The notes under the pieces are model-generated. The model had not been told where the DNA came from and ran no database searches. It saw nothing but the letters and a program-made list of their open reading frames with translations. A stretch of 64,000 nucleotides of DNA from Verrucomicrobiota bacterium. Lineage in GTDB: Bacteria > Verrucomicrobiota > Verrucomicrobiia > Chthoniobacterales > Terrimicrobiaceae. Positions 18,587 through 29,334 of this stretch are shown here, piece by piece. Made by a program: the position numbers and the translations under genes. The stretch spans positions 124,001 through 188,000 of the forward strand of contig JAPLTG010000015.1 of NCBI GenBank assembly GCA_026398255.1. Direction: 5' to 3'. Within the stretch, counting starts at the first letter, position 1. The number at the start of each line of letters is the position of its first letter.

Positions 18587-19773
18587 AAATTCGGGGGATC
18601 TTCTGCCACTGTTGCCGAAGTGGCCACGATGCCAGCGGCAACATCTGCGGCCAAATTAGGAGATTGAGTGCAAAGTGCCGAGGTGAGTTCGGATATTACC
18701 CCTTCTAATTCGGAATCATTGGATTGTGTAACAGCAAATGCAGATACAACTTGTGATACCTGCCTAGCGATCGCAGGTTCGGTGCCCATAGCCGATAGGG
18801 CAGCATCGGCAACAGCTTGCGGATTATTGGGGTCCACATTGTCAACAGTCTTCAAAACATTAAGCAGAACCTGCGGACTGCCTTGCGCGGCCGTAAAGGC
18901 CGACTGCTGGCCAGCAACCTCCTCTGTGGCAGTTAAGAGCATTTCTTTTCCTTCTGGAGTCATTACATTCGAATTAAAGGAATCATATTTCAATTCACCG
19001 CCAGATTGCATTGTTGCTTGGATATTTGTGCTGAATCCCGACTTGACCTGCACGCTGCGGGAATTGTCGGGGCTTAAAAAATCAACTCGTCCCTCGGCAA
19101 CCGCCAAAGAACCTTGAAATTGATTAGAATCTTTGCCGCCCACTGGCTTCTGTGAAAAACTCCATACGGTTCCTCTGATTCCCGCCGAACCGACCGGTGT
19201 GGAGATTTGCATTACCGATCCCTGTTTGAGTTTTTTTGACTCTCCGATCATTGCTCCATAGTCCAGCTTCAAACTGGTTTTGGATGTGGAAGGTTCGGAG
19301 GGTAGCGAATTCCAAGAGTCGTTGGTGGCTTCGAGATTTGGCATGACCGTTTCTGCCACTTTGTATTCCTCCACATCTTTTTTGTTGATCAAGGCTCCAT
19401 CCGCGAAAACAACCTCAAAAGGGCTTTGCTCGAATGACTCTATTGAGAATTTCGAGTTTTCGAGGATTTGAAAAAATGCCCCATTCGAAAGGGCAAGATC
19501 CGCTCGACCATCCGCCCCAGTAACCACAGTCCCCTCAACCGGGATTTGATCGCCTTTTGTGGCAGGGCGCGGGGCGGCTCCGGGCTTTTCGATGATTTGA
19601 ACCGCTCCAACGGCATCGACGATGACGGTGATGCCGGGCTTGCTGTCGGAGGTGGTGCCTTCTTCGGCTTGGCCGGAATCGGCGTCTTGGGCAAGGACTC
19701 CGGTGACGCTCAGCGGTGTCAGAAGAAGCGCTATGAAAAGCTGGGGGATTAACAGGAGACGATAATTCATCAT
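18583..19773 (-). CDS. FecR-domain secreted protein
   Basis: The protein has 396 residues from the chosen ATG. A signal peptide ([27 protein letters not shown]) is followed by a FecR domain: [51 protein letters not shown] and [10 protein letters not shown]. The C-terminal third is Ala-rich and helical ([32 protein letters not shown]). I chose 19773 because the signal peptide then starts at the N-terminus; ATG 19821 would add 16 residues. Stand-alone FecR-domain proteins, with no sigma factor or FecA beside them, are common in PVC bacteria and of unknown role. It is coupled to the Pro-rich repeat gene downstream. Its GC content is visibly lower than the neighbours'. Confidence 0.85.
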   Translation of the reverse strand: MMNYRLLLIPQLFIALLLTPLSVTGVLAQDADSGQAEEGTTSDSKPGITVIVDAVGAVQIIEKPGAAPRPATKGDQIPVEGTVVTGADGRADLALSNGAFFQILENSKFSIESFEQSPFEVVFADGALINKKDVEEYKVAETVMPNLEATNDSWNSLPSEPSTSKTSLKLDYGAMIGESKKLKQGSVMQISTPVGSAGIRGTVWSFSQKPVGGKDSNQFQGSLAVAEGRVDFLSPDNSRSVQVKSGFSTNIQATMQSGGELKYDSFNSNVMTPEGKEMLLTATEEVAGQQSAFTAAQGSPQVLLNVLKTVDNVDPNNPQAVADAALSAMGTEPAIARQVSQVVSAFAVTQSNDSELEGVISELTSALCTQSPNLAADVAAGIVATSATVAEDPPNL

Positions 19774-19869
19774 GTTCTTGAACGGGGTAATGGTCTGGAA
19801 GATGGCTCTGGTTTTTTTCATCTGCAATCAAAAATCTTTGCAACCCACTAAAACCAACCTCGCAAAATC

Positions 19870-21447
19870 CTATTCGCCGGTCTGTGGAAGAGGATTTTCG
19901 GTTGCTGGAGAATCGGCAGGCGGCGGCAGCTGGGCTTCAGCGGGAGGGGCTGGAGGCTCCACGACGGCTGCGGCGGGCTTGGATTTCGGCTTTGGCGGAG
20001 TTGGGGGCTTGGCGGGCTGGCGGCGCGGGATTTCGAGACCCTTCGCGGCGTAGTCCACAACATGGCCTTGGTGGAGAAGCCAATAAAAATCCCTCAACAA
20101 CGCCGTCTCGCGCGCGGCGGGTTCTGCCTCCTCGGGGACGACGACTTGGGCCAGCAGCGCCTGCCATTGCTTGGCGCGGGGCTCGGTGGGATGGCTCTCA
20201 AGATAATCGAGGATGGCCGAGAGGCTGGCTGAGACGGGGCTCGCGACGCGGTCGAGCGGCCGGGGACGCGCGACCGAGACATAGGTGATATTTTCGTGGG
20301 CCTTGAAAATCTGGAATCCGGCTTTGTTGAATTCCTGCCCGAGCAGGTGTGCAACGGGCAGGGGGAAGCGGATGAGGTTGTCGAGTTCGCGGCGTGTGAA
20401 TTCGATCACGGCAGGTGCGGAGTCGTTCACCGCCGCCGAGCCGGGAATGGTGAAATTTTCTCCGGGTTCCAAAATCTCCCCATCGGCGAGGTTTTTCAGA
20501 AAATGCCCTTCAACCTCGGCAAGATTCGCGAGCGCGGGAGTCTCGGCGCTTTCGGGTGCGGCGAGTGGATGGAAAACCTCACGCGTGCTCTGCTCCTGCT
20601 TCCATTTATTGATCGACTCCTCGTCGCGGAGCATGCGGATGCGGGTCTTGTAAATGTCGAACGGCACATTCGCGTATCTCTCGGAGTGAATCCGGCGAAT
20701 GCACATCTGGTAGTCGTGATGGTTCGGCGGGCCGAGGAAAACCCCGCTCATGCCGCATTGGGCGATGACGGGATACTGGCCCTTCGGCGCCTCGACCTCG
20801 ATGCTTTCGCGCCGGTAGAAGGAATCGAGATGCGATTGGAGAATCCATTTCGCCGCATCAGTGCGGTTCAGCCACAGCGTGCCGTCCTTCGCGCATTGGA
20901 AAAAGGCGGGGCCGTCCTTGCGGCGGAACTCGATCAGGTAGCGCGGGGATTTCTCGAGAACGAGACGGGCGAGTTCAAAGAGTGCGTAAGCCTTCGCGGT
21001 CGTCTTGATCTGCTTGATCAAACCCTCGACACCACGCGGCTCCGGATGAAATTGGATTTCCCAGCCTTGGAGCTCAGGAACGCGCCGCTCTGGCTCGGAG
21101 GGCTGACGATCTTGTCGGCCAGCGGGCGCACCGTCTTTGCGGAACGGCGGTTTTTTTCCGGCAAAGCCTTGAGGGCGATCACCGCTGGAGCGCTGGGGCT
21201 TGTGTCGATTGTCGCTGCCATGAGGACGCTGGAGACGCTGGGTCTTCGGGGGCTTGCGATGATGGCGAAAATCGGAGTCATCCCCGCCACCAGAGAAACG
21301 GTCATCCTGCCGCGAGCCTGGACCATCCTCGGAAAACCGAGAGATTTTTTGTGGACTCGAGGATTCCTTCACCCAGGAGGGTTGAAAGCTTTTCAGCAAA
21401 TCCATTTCCAGACCGGAAAGGTTTTGGGGTTGATTTTCTTGACTCAT
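19870..21447 (-). CDS. Conserved hypothetical protein with basic disordered N-terminal region
   Basis: The protein has 525 residues. Residues about 25-130 are rich in Arg, Lys, Gly, Gln and Pro (for example RFSGGGDDSDFRHHRKPPKTQ), a style seen in nucleic-acid-binding linkers. A folded core of about 330 residues follows, with LARLVLEKSPRYLIEFRRKDGPAFFQC, QCGMSGVFLGPPNHHDYQ and FDIYKTRIRMLRDEESINKW. The C-terminus is Pro/Ala-rich. No family is recognised. ATG 21447 is preferred over an upstream ATG at 21504 because its product begins MSQENQPQ without the Pro/Arg-rich leader. It lies 88 bp downstream of prfA, which hints at an RNA- or translation-related role. Confidence 0.7.
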   Translation of the reverse strand: MSQENQPQNLSGLEMDLLKSFQPSWVKESSSPQKISRFSEDGPGSRQDDRFSGGGDDSDFRHHRKPPKTQRLQRPHGSDNRHKPQRSSGDRPQGFAGKKPPFRKDGAPAGRQDRQPSEPERRVPELQGWEIQFHPEPRGVEGLIKQIKTTAKAYALFELARLVLEKSPRYLIEFRRKDGPAFFQCAKDGTLWLNRTDAAKWILQSHLDSFYRRESIEVEAPKGQYPVIAQCGMSGVFLGPPNHHDYQMCIRRIHSERYANVPFDIYKTRIRMLRDEESINKWKQEQSTREVFHPLAAPESAETPALANLAEVEGHFLKNLADGEILEPGENFTIPGSAAVNDSAPAVIEFTRRELDNLIRFPLPVAHLLGQEFNKAGFQIFKAHENITYVSVARPRPLDRVASPVSASLSAILDYLESHPTEPRAKQWQALLAQVVVPEEAEPAARETALLRDFYWLLHQGHVVDYAAKGLEIPRRQPAKPPTPPKPKSKPAAAVVEPPAPPAEAQLPPPADSPATENPLPQTGE

Positions 21448-21535
21448 AACTAGGCCCCGGAGGCGAGCGGACGATGGCTCGCGCGGAGGGAGCGGGCAAG
21501 CCATTTGTGCTCACGAAAATCAGTGAAACAAAAGC

Positions 21536-22612
21536 TCACGAGATCCCTGAATCCTTGAGGCGTTGTTCGATGTCACTCGCTTGAAGCGCATCGGTCAACT
21601 CCGCCAAATTGCCCTCCAGGACTCGATCGAGCGAGTAAAGCGAGAGCTTGATCCGATGGTCGGTCACGCGGTTCTCAGCGAAATTGTAGGTGCGGATTTT
21701 TTCCTCGCGTCCCCCGCCGCCGATGAGGCTGCGCCGATGGGCGGAATATTTCTCCTCCTCCTCGCGGCGTTTGTCCTCGAGCAGGCGGGCGCGCATGATT
21801 TTGAGGGCGGCCTCTTTGTTCTTCTGCTGACTGCGCCCATCTTGGCAACGCACGATGCGGCCCGTGGGAATGTGCATGACTTGCACGGCCGAGTCGGTCG
21901 TGTTCACACCCTGCCCTCCCGGCCCTCCCGCCCGGCAGACCTCGATCCGCAAATCCTCGGGCTTGATTTCGATATCCACTTCCTCAGCCTCGGGCATCAC
22001 TGCCACGGTCGCCGTGGAAGTGTGGATGCGGCCCTGCGCCTCGGTGGCAGGAACGCGTTGAACGCGATGGACTCCGCTCTCGTAGCGAAAGCGCCGAAAA
22101 ACCGCGTCGCCAGAAATGCGAAAGACCACTTCGCGAAACCCTCCGAGATCGGCCAAGCTCGATTCCATCGGCTCGATCTTCAGCCCCAGCGACTCCGCGT
22201 AGCGCGAATACATGCGAAAAAGATCCGCTGCGAACAGCGCCGCCTCCGTGCCCCCCGTGCCGGCCCGAATTTCCATGATCGCATCGCGGTCCTCATCCGG
22301 TTCGGGCGGCAGCAAGGCGATTTGCACCGCCCTCTCGAGCCCCGGCAACTCGGCCTCGATCCGCAAAATTTCCTCGCGAGCCATCTCGGCAAATTCCTTG
22401 TCTCCCGAGTCAGCCAACTCGCGATTCTCAGTCAGCTCCCGCCGGGCCTTGGAAAATGCTTCCCATTGCGCGAGCAAATCCTTCGTTGTCCCGTGCTCCC
22501 GCAGAACCTCGCGGGCATGCGTGGGATTATCGAAAAGTCCGGGTGAGGCGATCTCGCTTTCAAGCTCTTCGAAGCGCCGACGCTTCCGCTCCACCATCGG
22601 TTCAAAATCCAT
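21536..22612 (-). CDS. prfA: Peptide chain release factor 1
   Basis: The protein has 358 residues, the normal RF1 length. The catalytic GGQ is at residues 232-234 (AGGPGGQGVNTTDSAV), and the codon-recognition tripeptide PAT at 188-190 is the RF1 type, reading UAA and UAG. ESGVHRVQRVPATEAQGRIHTS and the C-terminal RIKLSLYSLDRVLEGNL are typical. It follows rpmE, with a perfect hairpin between the two genes. Confidence 0.97.
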   Translation of the reverse strand: MDFEPMVERKRRRFEELESEIASPGLFDNPTHAREVLREHGTTKDLLAQWEAFSKARRELTENRELADSGDKEFAEMAREEILRIEAELPGLERAVQIALLPPEPDEDRDAIMEIRAGTGGTEAALFAADLFRMYSRYAESLGLKIEPMESSLADLGGFREVVFRISGDAVFRRFRYESGVHRVQRVPATEAQGRIHTSTATVAVMPEAEEVDIEIKPEDLRIEVCRAGGPGGQGVNTTDSAVQVMHIPTGRIVRCQDGRSQQKNKEAALKIMRARLLEDKRREEEEKYSAHRRSLIGGGGREEKIRTYNFAENRVTDHRIKLSLYSLDRVLEGNLAELTDALQASDIEQRLKDSGIS

Positions 22613-22622
22613 AACGAAATAA

Positions 22623-22657
22623 AAACGGTAAACGGGCGTTGATCCCGTTTACCGTTT
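22623..22657 (-). terminator. Terminator/attenuator between rpmE and prfA
   Basis: The perfect 14-bp arms AAACGGTAAACGGG (22623-22636) and CCCGTTTACCGTTT (22644-22657) have a 7-nt loop. On the minus strand the stem runs into a T-rich tail (TTTTTATTT). It starts 20 bp after the rpmE stop and ends 10 bp before the prfA ATG, so it can end rpmE transcripts or attenuate prfA. Confidence 0.92.
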
Positions 22658-22676
22658 GAAAAACTTCCTTGTCGCT

Positions 22677-22904
22677 CTAGAGCTTCTTCGCGGCGCGAGG
22701 AGCGCGCACGGTGCCGTAGCGTTTCTGGAACTTGTCCACGCGTCCGGCGGTATCGACGAATTTCTGCTCGCCGGTGAAAAATGGATGGCAAGCCGCACAA
22801 ATGCCGAGCTTGATGTTCTGCTTGGTCGAGCGCGTTTTGTAAGTCGCCCCGCAGGCGCAAACGATCACGGTTTCTTGATAGTCGGGATGAATTTCTGGCT
22901 TCAT
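22677..22904 (-). CDS. rpmE: 50S ribosomal protein bL31, zinc-ribbon form
   Basis: The protein has 75 residues. MKPEIHPDYQETVIVCACGATYKTRST opens the protein, and the CACG and CAAC pairs make it the Zn-binding (C+) form of bL31. HPFFTGEQKFVDTAGRVDKFQKRYG is the conserved C-terminal half. Placement next to prfA is a common bacterial arrangement. Confidence 0.97.
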   Translation of the reverse strand: MKPEIHPDYQETVIVCACGATYKTRSTKQNIKLGICAACHPFFTGEQKFVDTAGRVDKFQKRYGTVRAPRAAKKL

Positions 22905-23030
22905 TTGGAAAAGGGTGCAAAGGCTAACGCGATTTTTCCCTGTGGCAATACCATTCCTTTATCAAAAATAATCGCCCTGGGAATTCCGCCCCCTCCCCGC
23001 GCCATCGCAGCCATTCCGCGGCGCGAGCGG

Positions 23031-23417
23031 CTAACTCTCCACCGAATTTCGGGCCAGCCACGCAGCATAATCCGCCTCGGTGCGTTCCCCCGCCGCCAGC
23101 TCGAGGGTTTCTAATACGGCCTCCTCCTCGGTGGCTTCAAGACTCCAGCCATTGGCGCCCAGAAAAACATAGGCTGCCATGAATCCGATCCGCTTGTTTC
23201 CATCAAGGAACGGGTGGTTTTTAACTAGACCCGTCGCATACGACGCCGCGAGTTCGAAGACGGTTGGCTGTCCATAGGCGATAAGGTTTTTCGGCTTGTT
23301 AATAGCGGAATCTAACAACCCTTCGTCACGAATCCCAGCCAAGCCGCCGAAGCGGTTTAGCAACTCGCTTTGGATCGCAATCAAGACCTGTCGATCAACC
23401 CAATTCGGTTCGTTCAT
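23031..23417 (-). CDS. Doc-family toxin (death on curing, Fic fold)
   Basis: The protein has 128 residues. The Fic/Doc active-site loop HPFLDGNKR starts at His68, which matches the HxFx(D/N)GNKR motif of Doc kinases that phosphorylate EF-Tu. The N-terminal GLAGIRDEGLLDSAINKP is also typical of Doc. Its ATG overlaps the stop of the upstream antitoxin gene by 4 bp, so the pair is one operon. All active-site residues are present, so the toxin is probably functional. Confidence 0.92.
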   Translation of the reverse strand: MNEPNWVDRQVLIAIQSELLNRFGGLAGIRDEGLLDSAINKPKNLIAYGQPTVFELAASYATGLVKNHPFLDGNKRIGFMAAYVFLGANGWSLEATEEEAVLETLELAAGERTEADYAAWLARNSVES

Positions 23418-23644
23418 TTCGCGAGTTCTCGAAGCGTGTTTCGGTATTTCCGCATACCTTTCTCGGCGATCTCCATGAACTCCTTAAACCCCGGTCGCTC
23501 CGGCGTGATTCGCAACGCACACTCGGGCGACTCCGTGAAATAAAGAATCGTCCCCTCCTCGGCCTTGAGTTGCTGCAGCGCCTCCTTCGGAAGAACCACC
23601 CCGAGCGAATTGCCGATTTTACGAACCTTGGTTTGTGCGATCAT
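23414..23644 (-). CDS. AbrB/MazE-type antitoxin partnered with Doc
   Basis: The protein has 76 residues. The N-terminal swapped-hairpin DNA-binding domain (TKVRKIGNSLGVVLPKEAL) is of the SpoVT/AbrB type, followed by a short C-terminal segment (KEFMEIAEKGMRKYRNTLRELAK) that probably wraps the toxin. Such antitoxins bind their own promoter. Canonical Doc is paired with Phd, so this is an alternative partner. Confidence 0.88.
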   Translation of the reverse strand: MIAQTKVRKIGNSLGVVLPKEALQQLKAEEGTILYFTESPECALRITPERPGFKEFMEIAEKGMRKYRNTLRELAK

Positions 23645-23739
23645 GGAATAACATTAGTTGTCACGCTGGCCCGGGGCAAAGCTTTTTTGCATCGAGACCA
23701 TTTCCCCTCTGCCGAACTTTAGCGCGCCGATGGTTTGCT

Positions 23740-26014
<2,275 letters not shown>

Positions 26015-26098
26015 CAAAGCCTCGCCTCGCGCTCTGTCGGAAGGAGAGGAAGGAATGCTTTGCAGGGCGCGGCGGGTTGCCTCTATAAACAAAGCCAC

Positions 26099-27109
26099 AT
26101 GTCGAAGACGATCGCGCCCGTCACTGAGTCCGATTACCTCAAGGCCTACCGTGTGATGCTTCTGTCGCGAGTGTTGGAGGAAAAACTCGCGAGCCTTTAT
26201 CGCGCCGGAATGATCAAGGGTGGGGTCTTCCTTGGTCGTGGCCAGGAAGCCCTCAGCACCGCCACGGGCATCCATCTCCGCAAGGGCGACATTTTTGCTC
26301 CGCTCATCCGGGACCAAGCGGGACGCCTCGCTTTTGGCGATACCGTGCTCGACACCCTCCGCACCTATCTTGGTTCGCAGCTCGGCTCGATGCGCGGCCG
26401 CGACGGCAACATCCACCGCGGCCGACCGCGTGAAGGCTACTATGCGATGATCAGCCACCTTGGTGCGATGGTTCCAGCTGTTGCGGGAGGGCTTCTCGCC
26501 CGCCGTCTGCGTGGCGAATCCGGCGTCGTCGGCGCCACCTGCCTCGGCGATGGCGGCACCTCCACCGGCGCTTTTCACGAAGGGCTCAACGCCGCCGCCG
26601 TGGATAAACTCCCACTCGTCGTCGTGGTGGCCAACAACCAGTATGCCTACTCCACGCCGAACTCTCGCCAATACGCCTGCGCCGACCTGCTCGACAAGGC
26701 CGCCGGCTACGGCGTCGCGGGGCACAAGGCCGATGGCACCGATTTACTTGATTGCCTCCAGACGCTCCGCAAGGCCGTCCAATCGGCGCGCGAAGGTGGT
26801 GGACCCCAACTCGTCGTCGCGAGCCTCCTCCGACTCGTCGGCCACGGTGAGCACGATGACTTTTCTTATCTCGACAAGAATCTGAAAAAAACCGCCGTCG
26901 GTGCCGACTGCCTGCTCGTTGCCGAAAAATACATCGTCGACCAAGAATGGAAGACCACCGAAGACCTCACTGAATGGCGCCGCGAGGCCGAGCAGGAGGT
27001 CAACACCACGGCCGACCGTGTGCGCCGCGAACCCTCACCAGATGCCGAGGAGGACGACTGGGCCGCCCTCTCGCGCTCCGAATACCGGGAGCAATTCGCC
27101 GCCGTATGA
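26099..27109 (+). CDS. pdhA: Pyruvate (2-oxoacid) dehydrogenase E1 alpha subunit
   Basis: The protein has 336 residues. The thiamine diphosphate motif starts at GDGGTSTGAFHEGLNAAAV and ends with VANN, and the phosphorylation-loop-like stretch YYAMISHLGAMVPAVAGGLL precedes it. It uses ThDP to decarboxylate a 2-oxoacid together with the beta subunit. ATG 26099 (MSKTIAPVTESDYL) is used; the upstream ATG at 26060 is not supported by the family start. The stop overlaps the E1 beta ATG (ATGA). Branched-chain or acetoin dehydrogenase cannot be excluded from sequence alone. Confidence 0.9.
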   Translation: MSKTIAPVTESDYLKAYRVMLLSRVLEEKLASLYRAGMIKGGVFLGRGQEALSTATGIHLRKGDIFAPLIRDQAGRLAFGDTVLDTLRTYLGSQLGSMRGRDGNIHRGRPREGYYAMISHLGAMVPAVAGGLLARRLRGESGVVGATCLGDGGTSTGAFHEGLNAAAVDKLPLVVVVANNQYAYSTPNSRQYACADLLDKAAGYGVAGHKADGTDLLDCLQTLRKAVQSAREGGGPQLVVASLLRLVGHGEHDDFSYLDKNLKKTAVGADCLLVAEKYIVDQEWKTTEDLTEWRREAEQEVNTTADRVRREPSPDAEEDDWAALSRSEYREQFAAV

Positions 27110-28068
27110 TCACCTACCTTGAAGCCATCCGCCTGGCGCAACAAAAGGCGCTCGCCACCGACCCACGGGTTTTTCTTTACGGTCAGGATATCGGAAATTT
27201 CGGCGGGGCATTCAAGGCCACTAAAAATCTCGCCGCTGAATTTCCCGGTCGCGTGCTGGACGCCCCGCTGAGCGAAGACGCCATTGTGGGAATGGCCATT
27301 GGAGCCGCCATCGAAGGCGCTCGCCCGATCGTGGAAATGCAATTTGCCGATTTCTCCACCTGCGGGCTGAACCAGATCGTCAACCACGCCGGAACCCTCT
27401 TTTACCGCACGGGCGTCCCCTGCCCCATCGTCGTGCGCCTGCCCTCCGGCGGCACTTCCGGCGGCGGTCCGTTCCACAGCCAAAGTCTCGAAGCCATCTA
27501 CGCGCACTGGCCCGGGCTCGTCGTCGTCACTCCCGCCACGGTGGAGGATGCCTACACGATGCTCCTCGAAGCGGTGGCCCTCGATGACCCCGTTGTTTTT
27601 TGCGAGCACAAGTTTCTCTACTACCATCTCAAAGCCGAAAGCCTCCCCGAAACCTCCTTGCCAATCGGAAAAGCCCGCATCGCCCGCACCGGGCGCGATG
27701 CCACGGTGGTCACCCACGGCGCGATGCTCCATGAATCCCTCGCCGCTGCGAGCGAACTCGCCGAGGACGGATACCAACTTGAAATCGTTGATCTCCGCAG
27801 CATCAAACCCCTCGACACCGACACGGTTCTTGCCTCCGTCGCACGCACCGGGCGCTTGCTCGTTGTGAGCGAGGAATGGCCTTGGGGCGGCGTTTCCGCC
27901 GAGGTCGTTTCGCGCGTCACCACCGAAGGCTTCGGTCTGCTCGATGCCGCACCGATGCGTGTGAATGCCAAGGACACGCCGGTTCCCTACCACCCTGATC
28001 TCTGGTCGGTCCACCGCCCGACCGCCTCCACCATCGCCGCCGCCGCGCGGCGCCTTCTCGACCTCTGA
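27106..28068 (+). CDS. pdhB: Pyruvate (2-oxoacid) dehydrogenase E1 beta subunit
   Basis: The protein has 320 residues. TYLEAIRLAQQKALATDPRVFLYGQDIG, then DAPLSEDAIVGMAIGAAIEGARPIVEMQFADF, HSQSLEAIYAHWPGLVVVTPAT and IVDLRSIKPLDTDTVLASVARTGRLLVVSEEW are E1 beta hallmarks. ATG 27106 overlaps the E1 alpha stop by 4 bp. It is followed after 2 bp by the E2 gene. Confidence 0.93.
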   Translation: MITYLEAIRLAQQKALATDPRVFLYGQDIGNFGGAFKATKNLAAEFPGRVLDAPLSEDAIVGMAIGAAIEGARPIVEMQFADFSTCGLNQIVNHAGTLFYRTGVPCPIVVRLPSGGTSGGGPFHSQSLEAIYAHWPGLVVVTPATVEDAYTMLLEAVALDDPVVFCEHKFLYYHLKAESLPETSLPIGKARIARTGRDATVVTHGAMLHESLAAASELAEDGYQLEIVDLRSIKPLDTDTVLASVARTGRLLVVSEEWPWGGVSAEVVSRVTTEGFGLLDAAPMRVNAKDTPVPYHPDLWSVHRPTASTIAAAARRLLDL

Positions 28069-28070
28069 CC

Positions 28071-29264
28071 ATGGCTCAAGTTCCCATTCAAATGCCCCAA
28101 CTCGGCGAATCGATCGCCGAAGCGACCATCGTCCGCATTCTTTTAAAAGCCGGCGAAACGGTTCAAGCCGACACCGACTTGATCGAGGTGGAAACCAACA
28201 AAGCCGTCATGGCTGTCACCGCCCCCTGCTCCGGCACGATCAAAGAACTCACCGCCGAGATCGGCACCAGCTATCCCGTCGGCGCAATCCTCGGCCAAAT
28301 CGAAATCAGTGCCGAGGAAGCCAAGCGCCTCGGACTCGATGAGGTGGAAAAACCGGGCCGCAAGCCTCCCAAGAAACGAGTCGAAAATCACTCCCCTCCC
28401 CCGCAAAAAGTAGAACCTACCGTGCCCGGCGGCTTGCCCGTTCCCGCCCACGCGGGAGGCGTGACCTACATGTCGCCTCGCATGAAAGCCCGCATGGTCG
28501 AACTCGGCCTCCGCGCCTCCGACCTTTCGGGAATTGCCGGCAGCGGAGCCGGCGGCCGCGTCACCATCGAAGACCTCGAGCGCTTCCTGGAGAGCATTGA
28601 GAAAAATAAAATCACGCCCGCCTCGCCGATGCGAAAAGCCGTGGCCGACGCGATGATCCGCAGTTGCACCCGTCCGCTTGCAACCGTCGGCACCCCCGTC
28701 CAACTCGACAAACTTCTCGCCCACCGCAAATCGCATCCCGCCAAGCCCGGCCCGGCCCTCTATGCCCTTCGCGCCCTGGCCCTCGCCCTTGCCGAGAATA
28801 GCGCTCCAGCCGGCCGACTGATCGGCGAGAGCATTATCCACCCGCCATCGGTGGACATCGGATTTGCAGTGGAAGCCGAGGATGGTGTGCTCGTGCCCGT
28901 GATTCGGAATGCCGACCAATATGATCTCGGAGAACTTGCCTCGCGCTACCACCGCCTTGTGGAACTTGCCCGCCAGCGCCGCTTGGGACCATCGGATACG
29001 GGAAATTCCATCGCCACAGTGACGAACTACGGCACTTTCGGCCTCACCTTTGCCACGCCAATTCCTCTTCCGGAGCAAACCCTCGTCCTCGGCATGGGCG
29101 TCGGCCGCACCGTTCCAAACTGGGATCCAGTGCTCGAAGATTTCGTTCCTGTTGTGGAGGCGATGTTCACCTTGAGCTTCGACCACCGCGTGCTGGACGG
29201 CGGGGCTGCCGGGCGTTTGCTCAAGCGGATTGGCGAGTTTTTGAACGCCCCCGAATCGCTCTGA
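28071..29264 (+). CDS. pdhC: Dihydrolipoamide acyltransferase (E2) of 2-oxoacid dehydrogenase complex
   Basis: The protein has 397 residues. One lipoyl domain (residues 1-80) carries Lys44 in VETNKAVMAV for lipoylation. A peripheral-subunit-binding domain (about 130-165: MSPRMKARMVELGLRASDL) and the catalytic domain ending in SFDHRVLDGGAAGRLL follow, with the catalytic HRxxDG motif. The catalytic domain is slightly short for the family but complete at its ends. No E3 (lipoamide dehydrogenase) gene is in the window, so E3 must be supplied from elsewhere. A long inverted repeat lies 4 bp after the stop. Confidence 0.93.
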   Translation: MAQVPIQMPQLGESIAEATIVRILLKAGETVQADTDLIEVETNKAVMAVTAPCSGTIKELTAEIGTSYPVGAILGQIEISAEEAKRLGLDEVEKPGRKPPKKRVENHSPPPQKVEPTVPGGLPVPAHAGGVTYMSPRMKARMVELGLRASDLSGIAGSGAGGRVTIEDLERFLESIEKNKITPASPMRKAVADAMIRSCTRPLATVGTPVQLDKLLAHRKSHPAKPGPALYALRALALALAENSAPAGRLIGESIIHPPSVDIGFAVEAEDGVLVPVIRNADQYDLGELASRYHRLVELARQRRLGPSDTGNSIATVTNYGTFGLTFATPIPLPEQTLVLGMGVGRTVPNWDPVLEDFVPVVEAMFTLSFDHRVLDGGAAGRLLKRIGEFLNAPESL

Positions 29265-29268
29265 AAAA

Positions 29269-29331
29269 TGTAGCGCAGGCGTCCCGCCTGCGAGTGTTCA
29301 TTTCAATGGCAGGCGGGACGCCTGCCCTACA
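29269..29331. repeat. Long inverted repeat with nested palindromes (REP/BIME-like)
   Basis: Two 23-bp arms (29269-29291 and 29309-29331) match at 22 positions when one is inverted, with a 17-nt loop between them. Each arm contains GCAGGCGTCCCGCCTGC or its complement, itself a 7-bp palindrome around a 3-nt centre. It fills the gap between two convergent genes and could terminate both. The structure suggests a dispersed extragenic palindrome family. Confidence 0.85.
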
Positions 29332-29334
29332 AAA

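Noticed and set aside
28143-29186. 347-codon minus-strand ORF opposite E2
   Set aside because: Antisense shadow of a complete dihydrolipoamide acyltransferase.
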